A program made the position numbers and the translations under genes. The notes below the pieces were generated by a model that was not told the origin of the DNA, did not search any database, and saw only the letters and a list, made by a program, of their open reading frames with translations. A DNA stretch of 64,000 nucleotides from Parvicella sp964387945 (lineage in GTDB: Bacteria; Bacteroidota; Bacteroidia; Flavobacteriales_D; Parvicellaceae). The DNA is taken from assembly GCA_964387945.1 (NCBI GenBank), contig CAYLYX010000004.1, forward strand, positions 245,987 to 309,986, written 5' to 3'. Below, one piece after another: positions 52,235-61,029 of this stretch (its first letter is position 1; each line of letters begins with the position of its first letter).

Positions 52235-52624
52235 TCAACCTTTATATTCGTGATACTCCGTGACGGTCAAATAGTATCCATTAGGATCGCGCAAAGAAAA
52301 TTCTCTTTTTAATGAGTTTTCGTTTAGATGAATCTCCTCTTCAAGTGAGATATCGAGCGAGCTCACTTTTCTATGAATTTCTTCCATGTTTTCGGTTCTG
52401 AAATAGAGGATTAGACCGTTTCCTGGAGGTATGGATTGGTCTTCCATGGTGGGGTGTCCATGCGCTTCCCATTGATGAAGACAAAGCATCACTTCGTCCA
52501 GATGATTGGTCAGGATTTCAAACTCACTACCACCATGCATGCTTTTCCATCCAAAGACAGCTTGATACCATGCCGAACTTTTTTCAACATCACTTACGGC
52601 TATGATTGGGTCTAATTTTGACAT
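52235..52624 (-). CDS. VOC-superfamily protein (glyoxalase/bleomycin-resistance fold)
   Basis: The 129-residue protein has paired beta-alpha-beta-beta-beta modules: DPIIAVSDVEKSSAWYQAVFG at the start, seen in parts as IIAVSDVEKS and WYQAVFGW, and SLRDPNGYYLTVTEY at the end. It has no signal peptide and is cytoplasmic. Members include lyases, dioxygenases and binding proteins, so no substrate is proposed. Confidence 0.85.
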   Translation of the reverse strand: MSKLDPIIAVSDVEKSSAWYQAVFGWKSMHGGSEFEILTNHLDEVMLCLHQWEAHGHPTMEDQSIPPGNGLILYFRTENMEEIHRKVSSLDISLEEEIHLNENSLKREFSLRDPNGYYLTVTEYHEYKG

Positions 52625-52638
52625 TTAAAGGGTTTCCT

Positions 52639-52646
52639 CAAAGGTA
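52639..52646 (-). promoter_or_regulatory. Candidate -7 box TACCTTTG for the VOC gene
   Basis: TACCTTTG on the minus strand fits TANNTTTG and lies 14 bases before the ATG at 52624. No -33 TTG is seen. Confidence 0.4.
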
Positions 52647-52777
52647 GTAAAAATGACTTTTCCGTTTATTCATTGATCCTGCACGAATAATCATTGGACC
52701 TATTTTTTTTATGGAATTTGATAGAAATTGAACCTCAGTAACAAACGGGTGTATTAAAGTTACAGAAGTACCCAACC

Positions 52778-53410
52778 ATGAGTGCAACAGAAAAACATAG
52801 CGTAAGTCTACTTCTTTTTATGATAGGAGTTCTGCCAGTAAGTTCGGTGGCGTTGCATGCATTGGGTTGGATTCATATCCAAATTTTACTTTTTCCGAAT
52901 ATTTTTCTGCTTGCCATTGCCATGGTTTATTTGAGTGTTTACACCGAAATGGGGCATAAAATGATAAAAAGCTGGTTGATGGGAATTGCAGCGGTATTTC
53001 TCTATGATTTATCCCGAATCCCTTTTATGTTGATGGGGTGGAACGATTTTATTCCGGGTTTAGGCGGTTGGATCGTTGGTGAGGAAGAAAACTTCTTTGT
53101 GGGCTATTTATGGCGATACCTGGGTAATGGAGCTGGATTAGGAATGGCATTTTGTGTCCTTCGATACTATCTTCAACCCAAACGTATCATCCTTTTTGGA
53201 CTTTTGTATGGAGTGGGTGTGTTTGCTTGTTTGGACATCATTCTGCTCTCCTCAGGATATGCACAGTCGATGATGTTTGAAGTGACACCGCTCAGCTTCT
53301 TAGGTGGTCTAACTGGGCATTTGGTATACGGAACAACATTAGGCGTACTCACGTACCTCTACGAATCAAAAGAGATCAAGTTGGGCAAGCGCTCCCTCCA
53401 ATTGAAGTAA
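52778..53410 (+). CDS. Multi-pass membrane protein of unknown function
   Basis: The 210-residue protein has about six hydrophobic helices, with a Trp/Gly-rich segment (FIPGLGGWIVGEEENFFVG about 90-108) between the third and fourth. No family is recognised. Its 3' end overlaps the convergent ogt gene by 45 bases, which is long for this window. Confidence 0.65.
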   Translation: MSATEKHSVSLLLFMIGVLPVSSVALHALGWIHIQILLFPNIFLLAIAMVYLSVYTEMGHKMIKSWLMGIAAVFLYDLSRIPFMLMGWNDFIPGLGGWIVGEEENFFVGYLWRYLGNGAGLGMAFCVLRYYLQPKRIILFGLLYGVGVFACLDIILLSSGYAQSMMFEVTPLSFLGGLTGHLVYGTTLGVLTYLYESKEIKLGKRSLQLK

Positions 53411-53887
53411 TGACTTCTTTGCACGCAATCCTCCTGCATAGCCTGTTAGTTCACCGTTTGAGCCAATAATTCTGTGACATGGAACTAAAATGCTGATCGC
53501 ATTAGCTCCATTAGCACTAGCCACCGCACGAATTGCTTTTTCATCTCCCAATTTTCTTGATAGTTCCAAATAGGAAATCGTTGTTCCATAAGGTACTTGA
53601 AGTAACTCTTGCCACACCCGCTTTTGGAAGTCAGAACCACACAGGAGCAGCGGAACATCAAAAGAAGTTCGTTTTTGTGCAAAGTATTCCTCCAATTGTG
53701 TTATCAGCACGTCCATGACGGGAACACGTTGCTCCTCAAACTCAACGTTTAGGTAGTTTTGAATGCGTTGATCTACCGCATCTCGTTGTTTTCGGTAACG
53801 CCAATCACAAAGACAAATTTGATCATCGTAAGCACCAATAATGAGTTCGCCAACGGGAGTGGTGTAATATTGCGTGAAAACCTTAAT
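53366..53887 (-). CDS. ogt: Methylated-DNA-protein-cysteine methyltransferase (Ogt), no standard start codon
   Basis: The catalytic domain has the family motif ILVPCHRIIG (Cys about 137), GYAGGL and the DNA-binding RAVASANGANA. The frame stays open upstream of the first ATG (53716) and encodes a typical Ogt N-terminal domain, YYTTPVGELIIGAYDDQICL, then CDWRYRK. That stretch has no ATG, GTG or TTG. The most likely start is ATT at 53887, which overlaps the menB stop as ATTAA and suggests reinitiation from an atypical codon. A sequencing error or a shorter protein from 53716 are alternatives. It repairs O6-alkylguanine by self-alkylation. Confidence 0.82.
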   Translation of the reverse strand: MKVFTQYYTTPVGELIIGAYDDQICLCDWRYRKQRDAVDQRIQNYLNVEFEEQRVPVMDVLITQLEEYFAQKRTSFDVPLLLCGSDFQKRVWQELLQVPYGTTISYLELSRKLGDEKAIRAVASANGANAISILVPCHRIIGSNGELTGYAGGLRAKKSLLQLEGALAQLDLF

Positions 53888-54725
53888 TGGAAACGCGCTT
53901 AAATTTGCTAAAATCAGGTTTTCTTTTCTCTAGAAAGGCATTTCTACCTTCTTTTGCTTCTTCTGTCATATAGGCAAGTCGCGTGGCTTCTCCTGCAAAA
54001 ACTTGTTGACCCACCATACCATCGTCTGTAAGGTTCATGGCAAACTTCAACATGCGAATTGAAGTAGGGGACTTGGCAAGAATTTCTTGTGCCCATTCGT
54101 AAGCTGTGTCTTCCAAATCGTCATGAGGGATAACGGCATTGACCATTCCCATTTCGTAAGCTTGTTGTGCTGAATAATTTCTCCCCAGGAAGAAGATTTC
54201 ACGTGCCTTTTTCTGACCTACCATTTTCGCCAAATAAGCAGAACCATATCCGCCATCAAAACTAGTAACGTCTGCATCAGTTTGTTTGAAAATAGCATGT
54301 TCCTTACTCGCAAGGGTCAGGTCACAAACTACGTGCAGACTGTGTCCTCCACCTACCGCCCAACCGTTGACTACACAGATGACAGCCTTGGGAACAAATC
54401 GAATCAATCGCTGGACTTCGAGGATGTTTAATCTTCCTACACCTGCATCGTCTACGTAACCTAATTCGCCTCTGGCATTTTGGTCTCCACCACTACAGAA
54501 AGCATAAACACCATCCTTTGAAGAAGGGCCTTCAGAAGAAAGTAAGATCACACCTACTTCTGGATCTTCTTTTGCATCTAAAAACGCATCGTAAAGTTCT
54601 GCCGTAGTTTTTGGACGAAAGGCATTTCTCACATCCGGACGATTGAAGGCAATTCTAGCCACACCATCACATTTCTTGTAGGTAATATCTTCGTATTCTT
54701 TGGCAGTTTTCCAGTTGATTTCCAT
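53883..54725 (-). CDS. menB: 1,4-dihydroxy-2-naphthoyl-CoA synthase
   Basis: The 280-residue crotonase-fold enzyme has FNRPDVRNAFRPKT, the oxyanion-hole region FCSGGDQNARG, CVVNGWAVGGGHSL and DVTSFDGGYGSAYLA with the MenB active-site region. The C-terminal EKRKPDFSKF is typical of MenB. It makes the naphthoate ring of menaquinone, the respiratory quinone of Bacteroidota. The other men genes are elsewhere. Its stop overlaps the proposed ogt start. Confidence 0.96.
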   Translation of the reverse strand: MEINWKTAKEYEDITYKKCDGVARIAFNRPDVRNAFRPKTTAELYDAFLDAKEDPEVGVILLSSEGPSSKDGVYAFCSGGDQNARGELGYVDDAGVGRLNILEVQRLIRFVPKAVICVVNGWAVGGGHSLHVVCDLTLASKEHAIFKQTDADVTSFDGGYGSAYLAKMVGQKKAREIFFLGRNYSAQQAYEMGMVNAVIPHDDLEDTAYEWAQEILAKSPTSIRMLKFAMNLTDDGMVGQQVFAGEATRLAYMTEEAKEGRNAFLEKRKPDFSKFKRVSN

Positions 54726-54761
54726 GATTCTGATTTTAGAAAAACAAAGGTAACTATTCCT

Positions 54762-55172
54762 TTAAAATGGCTTGAGGTCGGGTTCGATAATTTCTGCTTT
54801 TGCTTTACTTGATTTTAGGACTTCCTCACTGTAATGCTGTGCGATCAATGTTTTGAAGTCCTTTGCCAAAGCTGGGTGCTCTAGCATGAATGCTTCAAAA
54901 TTAGCTGCCTTAGATTCTTGGATGAAGTGTTCGATGACTTTGACGGCCGCATACGTGAGTGTCTCATGAAATATTTGTCCTTCACCTATAGCTGTAGCAT
55001 AGTGCAAGATGGTCTTTCGAACTTCGTTAGATAAATCAGTAACGCTTTGATGGTAGAGAATCCAAACAAGTCGCACGTGGTTCTTGTGCGTAAAAGCTAG
55101 TGGAGGAAGGCTTCCTTTCTGTAGTTGATTCAGAAGTTCCTCATCCGAATAGGTTTTGGGTCGAAATGCCAT
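54762..55172 (-). CDS. Small conserved-looking protein of unknown function
   Basis: The 136-residue protein is mostly helical and has LAFTHKNHVRLVWILYHQ (about 25-42) and a later FHETLTYAAVKV, with His residues that could bind a metal. I recall similar helical proteins with F-x-H-x-x-H-x-R-x-x-W patterns, but I cannot name the family. It is cytoplasmic. It lies 36 bases upstream of menB on the same strand. Confidence 0.6.
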   Translation of the reverse strand: MAFRPKTYSDEELLNQLQKGSLPPLAFTHKNHVRLVWILYHQSVTDLSNEVRKTILHYATAIGEGQIFHETLTYAAVKVIEHFIQESKAANFEAFMLEHPALAKDFKTLIAQHYSEEVLKSSKAKAEIIEPDLKPF

Positions 55173-55178
55173 AACATA

Positions 55179-55205
55179 AAGAGAGCCTCCGAAGAGGCTC
55201 TTTTA
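55179..55205 (-). terminator. Terminator of the large membrane protein gene
   Basis: GAGCCTC and GAGGCTC form a seven-base-pair stem closed, on the minus strand, by a TTCG tetraloop. T-rich flanks on both sides make it likely to work in both directions. It lies between the stop at 55213 and the next gene. Confidence 0.75.
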
Positions 55206-55212
55206 AGTGGGA

Positions 55213-56712
55213 TTATTGATCCATGTCTGAATCCAGCAGGTCGTCATTAGTAGAAACCAGTTTGACGTCTTCCTGATCATCATCGGTGACTTGCCACTGA
55301 CTTCTTAAGTAAAGTGCCATTCCAATCAACGAGATTCCGTAGAAGGTAACTAGCATTCCAACCGTTCCTTGTTCCATCCAAGTGTCTTTTGGAAGTTCTT
55401 TAAAGATCAATGGAATGATGGTTGTCGCTCCCAAAGCGCCAAGTAGCACAGCGAAAGGATTTTTATCTTTTAACCCAATTTGTAGGTAACTCCATCCAAA
55501 AACTCCCATGAGCGCAATGAACAAGAAATTACCGTAGTATTCACCTGTAAACGATAGGATATAAGCAACGACAGGGAATCCCAATACGACTGGGTTGATC
55601 TTTTCCATGTCCTCTTCAAAGTTGTCTCTAAACATCATAATTGCTCCAAATACCATAGCAGCGATCACAATGAGGTCTACCAACCATGAGAAGCTAAAAT
55701 GATCAATGAATTGATAAGAGAAGGTAGGTAAGGACTGAAGCACGTCTTCAAAGCTAAAGGCAGCTATTCCATAAAACGTAAGGAAAACAATGAGGGTTTG
55801 AATGGGCTTCGTAATGAACCATCCTTGTTGCTTAAAGTGGATTTTAGAGAACATATAAAGAATCGGGAACATGATTGCCAGTCCTAAGAACCTCAACGAT
55901 CCCAAGTTAGTCATGGTTACGGTTATCATCATCACCATGAAGAGGACTCCAAAGGTGATTTCTTTAATACCTACTTCTTTACCAGACTTCAGTTTTGGCA
56001 TCCAATACACCAATGGCGCTAATGCAAAGAACCAAATGAACGACTTAAAGAAGTACATCCAATTGTCTCCTACATTGATCGTCAGCATACCGCTTCCAAC
56101 AGCTACAGCGCCAATGTAGAGTAAACTTGCAATGCTAGATTCCAATACATGTACTACCGCCAAACTAAGAATGAGGGTGATGTAAACCAAAATATCTGAT
56201 CTCATCCAATCCCATTCGTAAGCAGCAAAAATTCCCGGAATGGTGATGCAAATTCCCAAAACAGCGAAAAAACCAGCCGTTTCTTTCCACAGTCTAACCG
56301 TAGGAAACATTTTGTAGTACAAAGCAGTTATTCCAGCTCCAATCAATAAAGGAAGCCAGATTAAGGCTTTAAATGTACCTTCGTCAGGTTCACGTATTGC
56401 AACAATCAGAATACCCACAATAGTAGTCACGATACCACTTACGAGGTATTGAAGCTTAGTCAATTTGTAAATAGGTTGCTTAAACTCTGGCTCTGCCTCA
56501 GCTATAATTTTATCACGAGTATCTGGAGCGAGTCCTTTTACTCTACTTAAGGTAAAGTTGAGCCATTTTTTATTCTGATATTGAACCAACGCCTGAAGCA
56601 GCGGGAATGCATATAGAAAGAAACCTCCGTAAAACAGGATTATCATAAAATAACCTCGAGACAACATCCACAGTAGATCGTATGGCATGCCAGAATCATA
56701 ATAATTGTACAT
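55213..56712 (-). CDS. Large multi-pass membrane protein of unknown function
   Basis: The 499-residue protein has about 14 predicted membrane helices. A cytoplasmic-type loop (about 45-85) with LAPDTRDKIIAEAEPEFKQP lies after the first helices, and an acidic C-terminal tail ends LLDSDMDQ. It has no glycosyltransferase, transporter or kinase motif that I recognise. It is flanked by a terminator and anmK and probably transcribed alone. Confidence 0.7.
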   Translation of the reverse strand: MYNYYDSGMPYDLLWMLSRGYFMIILFYGGFFLYAFPLLQALVQYQNKKWLNFTLSRVKGLAPDTRDKIIAEAEPEFKQPIYKLTKLQYLVSGIVTTIVGILIVAIREPDEGTFKALIWLPLLIGAGITALYYKMFPTVRLWKETAGFFAVLGICITIPGIFAAYEWDWMRSDILVYITLILSLAVVHVLESSIASLLYIGAVAVGSGMLTINVGDNWMYFFKSFIWFFALAPLVYWMPKLKSGKEVGIKEITFGVLFMVMMITVTMTNLGSLRFLGLAIMFPILYMFSKIHFKQQGWFITKPIQTLIVFLTFYGIAAFSFEDVLQSLPTFSYQFIDHFSFSWLVDLIVIAAMVFGAIMMFRDNFEEDMEKINPVVLGFPVVAYILSFTGEYYGNFLFIALMGVFGWSYLQIGLKDKNPFAVLLGALGATTIIPLIFKELPKDTWMEQGTVGMLVTFYGISLIGMALYLRSQWQVTDDDQEDVKLVSTNDDLLDSDMDQ

Positions 56713-56759
56713 ATAGTTGTTAGTTTAGAATTTATACTGCAATATAAGCAAAAAAAGAT

Positions 56760-57827
56760 TCAGGCTAAATAAACGCAGCCTCCAATCGTGTCTTTTTTTG
56801 CCCCGGTTACGGTTTTCAATGCATTTACATTTTCCTCGAGTCTTAGCAGTCCAAGAAAAGCAAACACCAATGCCTCTTTAAAATCAATAATTCTTTGATC
56901 TGGAATGATTATCTCGGCTGCTGTTAATGACCTAATTTCATCGATCCAGAATTGATTGTAAGTACCTCCTCCAGTAGCAAGACACTTGCCTTTATCTAGC
57001 CATTTCGAAACTTGAAAAGCTAAGTGTTTGCCAAATGTATGTAATTGATCTTGAATGGGTAAAGGGTTGTTATTTAAAGTGAATTTGAATACCTTGTCAA
57101 AATATTCTTTTCCCAATGATTTGGGAGGTTGGAGTTGAAAATACTCCAAGGAATTGAGTTGGTCAAATAGGTCTTGATCAAAATTTCCTGATCGAGCTGT
57201 ATTGCCGTTATTGTCGAAAGGTTTTCCCAATTTCTCAATCAAATAATTGGAAGCCATGTTGGCGAATCCGATGTCCAGTGATTTTCTAATGCCATCGGTT
57301 GTATAGGAAACATTAGCGATTCCGCCAAAGTTGAGGCAATAATCGTACTGACTGAAAAGCAATTCATCGCCAATGGGTACGAGTGGTGCTCCTTGTCCAC
57401 CGTGCGCCACATCTAGTGAACGAAAATCACAAATGGTATTAATTCCGCTGGTTGCAGCAAGGTGAGCGCCCGAACCTATTTGAGTGGTAAATCCGTTTTC
57501 GGGTTGGTGAAAAATGGTTTGTCCATGAGAGGCAATAGCATCAATCGTAATTGAGTCGATTTGATGTTCTTCTAAAAAGTTATTCACCAATTCTCCATAG
57601 TACTTACCAAGGTCGGTATTGAGCTGCATCAGTCCTTGTCCGCTAAGTTGATCAGACAAGTTCAATCGGGAGATCCATTGGTCGCTATAATTTTGGGTTT
57701 CAGCGAATAATATCTGAAATGACCAGCTGCCGTGGTGTTCAAACTCGCACAGAGCAATGTCAAGACCGTCAAGGGATGTGCCCGACATGAGTCCAATAAT
57801 ACGATATTTTTTGAGGGGTGATGTCAA
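56760..57827 (-). CDS. anmK: Anhydro-N-acetylmuramic acid kinase
   Basis: The 355-residue protein belongs to the AnmK branch of the ASKHA kinases: GLMSGTSLDGLDIALCEF as the phosphate-1 motif, SHGQTIFHQP, NFGGIANVSY, and CLATGGGTYN near the end. It phosphorylates and opens anhydro-MurNAc in peptidoglycan recycling. The only reasonable start is TTG at 57827; no ATG precedes the MSGTSLDG motif. It is divergent from the acyl-CoA dehydrogenase gene. Confidence 0.95.
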   Translation of the reverse strand: MTSPLKKYRIIGLMSGTSLDGLDIALCEFEHHGSWSFQILFAETQNYSDQWISRLNLSDQLSGQGLMQLNTDLGKYYGELVNNFLEEHQIDSITIDAIASHGQTIFHQPENGFTTQIGSGAHLAATSGINTICDFRSLDVAHGGQGAPLVPIGDELLFSQYDYCLNFGGIANVSYTTDGIRKSLDIGFANMASNYLIEKLGKPFDNNGNTARSGNFDQDLFDQLNSLEYFQLQPPKSLGKEYFDKVFKFTLNNNPLPIQDQLHTFGKHLAFQVSKWLDKGKCLATGGGTYNQFWIDEIRSLTAAEIIIPDQRIIDFKEALVFAFLGLLRLEENVNALKTVTGAKKDTIGGCVYLA

Positions 57828-57836
57828 AAAATCAGC

Positions 57837-57866
57837 TTGTAAAGTTGAAGATAAACAGTAAATTTG
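57837..57866 (+). promoter_or_regulatory. Full consensus promoter TTG-N19-TAAATTTG
   Basis: TTG at 57837-57839, exactly 19 bases, then TAAATTTG at 57859-57866 match the flavobacterial promoter at all fixed positions. Transcription should start near 57873, 37 bases before the acyl-CoA dehydrogenase ATG. Confidence 0.75.
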
Positions 57867-57909
57867 GAACTCTTATAATTACAGATCAGAAAATTTTAAC
57901 ATAAACGAG

Positions 57910-59049
57910 ATGGATTTTAACTTAACAGAAGAACAAATTGCAGTTAGAGATGCAGCGAGAGACTTTGCGCAGAATGTGTGCAAACCCGGAGTAATAGAGC
58001 GCGATACGAACCAGACCGTTCCGTTGGAGCAAATCAAGCAACTCGGTGAATTAGGGTTCATGGGAATGATGGTGGATCCGAAGTATGGAGGTAGTGGAAT
58101 GGATACGATCTCATACGCTTTAGCCATGGAAGAAATTTCAAAAGTGGATGCTTCTGTGTCGGTTTGTATGTCTGTTAATAACTCTTTGGTTTGTTACGGT
58201 TTGGAGAAGTTTGGAACTGAAGAGCAAAAGCAAAAATACCTGGTGCCTTTAGCAAAAGGTGAGAAAGTAGGTGCTTTCTGTTTATCAGAGCCAGAAGCGG
58301 GTTCGGATGCTACCTCACAGCGAACTACCGCACAAGATATGGGAGACCATTATTTGCTAAACGGTACAAAGAACTGGATTACCAATGGTAGTACGGCTTC
58401 TGTTTACTTGGTGGTGGCGCAAACTGATCCTGAGAAAGGTCACAGAGGAATCAACGTGCTGATTGTAGAGAAAGACATGCCTGGTTTTGAGATCGGAGCA
58501 AAAGAAGATAAGTTAGGAATTAGAGGTTCGGATACTCATACGTTATTGTTTAACGATGTAAAAGTGCCCAAAGAGAATCGTATCGGAGAGGATGGTTTTG
58601 GGTTTAAGTTTGCGATGAAGACACTTTCTGGTGGAAGAATAGGAATTGCTGCTCAGGCGCTTGGAATTGCCTCTGGAGCTTATGAACTGGCGTTAGCTTA
58701 CTCAAAAGAACGAGAAACTTTCGGAAAACCGATTTGTCAGCATCAAGCCATTCAATTCAAGTTGGCTGAGATGGCAACGGAGATTGATGCCGCTAGATTA
58801 ATGGTTCACCGTGCAGCTTGGAAAAAAGATTTAGGAGAGAATTACGATGTAGAAGGAGCAATGGCGAAGTTGAATGCTTCTGATGTGGCGATGAAAGCTA
58901 CGGTAGAAGCGGTTCAGATTCACGGAGGATATGGATTTGTGAAAGAATATCACGTAGAACGATTGATGCGTGATGCGAAGATTACACAAATCTATGAAGG
59001 AACTTCAGAAATTCAGAAAATTGTAATTGGTAGAGCAGTGACCAAATAA
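57910..59049 (+). CDS. Acyl-CoA dehydrogenase
   Basis: The 379-residue flavoenzyme has the standard order: an N-terminal helical domain, the FAD-contact motif FCLSEPEAGSDA (about 123-134), the WITNG strand, and a C-terminal helical domain with QIHGGYGF and the catalytic Glu in QIYEGTSEIQ (about 362). The shape is of short-chain or butyryl-CoA dehydrogenases, but chain length cannot be fixed from sequence. It passes electrons to electron-transfer flavoprotein. A full consensus promoter precedes it and a strong terminator follows. Confidence 0.95.
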   Translation: MDFNLTEEQIAVRDAARDFAQNVCKPGVIERDTNQTVPLEQIKQLGELGFMGMMVDPKYGGSGMDTISYALAMEEISKVDASVSVCMSVNNSLVCYGLEKFGTEEQKQKYLVPLAKGEKVGAFCLSEPEAGSDATSQRTTAQDMGDHYLLNGTKNWITNGSTASVYLVVAQTDPEKGHRGINVLIVEKDMPGFEIGAKEDKLGIRGSDTHTLLFNDVKVPKENRIGEDGFGFKFAMKTLSGGRIGIAAQALGIASGAYELALAYSKERETFGKPICQHQAIQFKLAEMATEIDAARLMVHRAAWKKDLGENYDVEGAMAKLNASDVAMKATVEAVQIHGGYGFVKEYHVERLMRDAKITQIYEGTSEIQKIVIGRAVTK

Positions 59050-59072
59050 AACTGCTTAAGTTATAAAGTTGA

Positions 59073-59108
59073 AATCCTGACACTCATACGAGGTCAGGAT
59101 TTTTTTTT
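59073..59108 (+). terminator. Rho-independent terminator of the acyl-CoA dehydrogenase gene
   Basis: ATCCTGAC and GTCAGGAT form a perfect eight-base stem followed by eight T. It lies 23 bases after the stop codon. Confidence 0.88.
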
Positions 59109-59499
59109 ATCTTTCAAAATGACCTTCTAAGAAGCGTTTGAGCACATGTCGATCTGATTTGCGCATATGTGGCAACGCTTCTTGAGCTGAGATCCAATTG
59201 AGGTCAACAAACTTATGACGCTCCATGTTTTCAAAGTGCGTTACGGCACTCGTAACGTAGTAATAAACGTACATGAACTTACCATCATTTTCCTCAAGGG
59301 CAGATGTAAGGTATTTCATGTCGCGCAGGTTGCAATCAATATTGCCTTCTTCGATGGCTTCACGCAAACAGGCTTCTTTGGGAGATTCTCGCTTTTCCAA
59401 CGTTCCACCCAGCAAGACGTAGCGTAACTTCCTTGACTTCTTTTCAAGCAGGAGCAACTCATCGTTCTTGTAGACTACTAATTTGGCTTTACTTTTCAC
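59107..59499 (-). CDS. NUDIX hydrolase
   Basis: The 130-residue protein has a Nudix box GTLEKRESPKEACLREAIEE (about 32-51), matching GX5EX7REUXEE with an atypical GN in place of XG after it. It cleaves a nucleoside-diphosphate-linked compound; the substrate is unknown. There is no signal peptide. The gene ends inside the T run of the convergent terminator. Confidence 0.9.
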   Translation of the reverse strand: MKSKAKLVVYKNDELLLLEKKSRKLRYVLLGGTLEKRESPKEACLREAIEEGNIDCNLRDMKYLTSALEENDGKFMYVYYYVTSAVTHFENMERHKFVDLNWISAQEALPHMRKSDRHVLKRFLEGHFER

Positions 59500-59587
59500 T
59501 TCCTAGTTTATGAGGACGAATATATTTTAAAATTCTTAATGAGAAAATGATTGAGAGCGATAGAACCTTTTGAAATTACGATTTAAC

Positions 59588-60958
59588 TCACAGCGTAGCC
59601 AATATCTCGGTTATCATCTGGTCGTAGTCAGGCTGCTCAAAACGAGACAATCCAAGTCTAACAATCACTACATTGTGAGACGGGATGATGAAAACACGTT
59701 GTCCCTGAAAGCCGTCTGCAAAGAACATTCCCTCTGGAGCATTTGGATACTCTTCTGGCGTGGGAAGCCAAAACTGAGCGCCATATTGACCTTTGGAGTC
59801 ATTCGCAATTTCAGTGGTAAAATCAACCCATCCCGCTGGGAACAATGATTCATCATTTACTATTCCGTTATTCAGGTATAGTTGTCCGAACTTAGCCCAG
59901 TCACGTGCCGTAGCCCAAGCGTAAGACGAAGCGACATAATTGCCGGAAGCATCTGTTTCGATTTGGAAAGTAGTGGCACCAATCTTTTCAAAGAGCTGTC
60001 TCCTCGGAAAGTGAAAGTAGGTATCGTAGTCCATTCGTTGTCTTAACAATCCCGAAAGTAGGTTCGAACTTCCTGAGGAGTACTCCCAGTGTTCTCCTGG
60101 TTTGGCTTCTTGTTCGCATGCTAATGTAAAAGCCACCATGTCATCACTTTCGTATAACATGCGCGTAGCTTCCGAAATGTCTCCGTAATCTTCCGTCCAT
60201 TCGAGACCAGCATTCATTTGAAGCAGTTGTTTTAGTGTGATGTTTTTTCTGTCGTCACCTTTCCAGTCCTTAAACAAATTGTCTTCCTCTGCAGACGAGA
60301 TATAATCTTGCTGAATCGCAATACCAATCAGCGCACTAAAGATACTCTTGGTCATGGACCAACCCAAGTGCCTAGAGTCTTTCGTAAAACCATCCAAGTA
60401 TTTCTCTGCGACCAACTTTCCATCTTTTAAAACTACAATGGCTCGCGTTCCAAAAGGTTCTTCGGGGTTTTCGTCCTCAAAAGCGCGATTGATTGCTAAG
60501 TCTAACTTTTGGTAGTTGATGGAAGGGTTGTCGAGGTCTTCAACAAGCGGACGAAAAAAAGACTGATCTGGCTGTTCCAGCGCAATCAACTCACTCGTGT
60601 ATTTCTCAGCTTCCATTTCATTTAGAATCGCACAACCTTTTTGCGGATGATAATAGGCCGTTTTATCACCCATTCCCCACACGGAAGCGGTGACCGTTTT
60701 TTTCTCATAATCTACTTCGGCATCAGCATACTTAACTAGACTAAACTGAAATTCATTGTCTAGGACATCCTGAGGATCGCGCTCTCCAATGAAAACACAC
60801 GAGCACATGTCCTTTGCCGCATAGGCGGTGATGATCGGTAGTCTGGAGTAGAAGTAGTAGCCACTATAAATCAATCCGATCAGGAATACCGCCAACAAAA
60901 CCCGCAGGATTAGCTTTTTCTTTGGATTAGATTTTTTTTGCTTGTTCTTTTTTGTCAT
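59588..60958 (-). CDS. Membrane-anchored beta-lactamase-family serine hydrolase
   Basis: The protein of about 456 residues starts at ATG 60958 with a Lys-rich N terminus and one membrane helix (about 18-38). The class C beta-lactamase-like domain (about 150-456) has the nucleophile SMTK (consensus SXXK) and WEYSSGSSN, with the Tyr of the YXN-type motif. Such enzymes are D,D-peptidases, esterases or amidases acting in the periplasm; the substrate is unknown. An N-terminal Cys pair MCSC (about 50-53) is outside the catalytic domain. It is divergent from the glycosyltransferase gene. Confidence 0.88.
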   Translation of the reverse strand: MTKKNKQKKSNPKKKLILRVLLAVFLIGLIYSGYYFYSRLPIITAYAAKDMCSCVFIGERDPQDVLDNEFQFSLVKYADAEVDYEKKTVTASVWGMGDKTAYYHPQKGCAILNEMEAEKYTSELIALEQPDQSFFRPLVEDLDNPSINYQKLDLAINRAFEDENPEEPFGTRAIVVLKDGKLVAEKYLDGFTKDSRHLGWSMTKSIFSALIGIAIQQDYISSAEEDNLFKDWKGDDRKNITLKQLLQMNAGLEWTEDYGDISEATRMLYESDDMVAFTLACEQEAKPGEHWEYSSGSSNLLSGLLRQRMDYDTYFHFPRRQLFEKIGATTFQIETDASGNYVASSYAWATARDWAKFGQLYLNNGIVNDESLFPAGWVDFTTEIANDSKGQYGAQFWLPTPEEYPNAPEGMFFADGFQGQRVFIIPSHNVVIVRLGLSRFEQPDYDQMITEILATL

Positions 60959-61029
60959 ATAGCATGCTTTCAAAAACAAATTTACACAAACCTTTCTATT
61001 ATCTTTCAGCAGTAAATACCTTTACCGCT

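Noticed and set aside
52778..53887. A fused or programmed-frameshift menB-ogt protein
   Set aside because: The ogt frame has a TAG within the menB coding region upstream, and the menB end is complete. Reinitiation at ATT is simpler.
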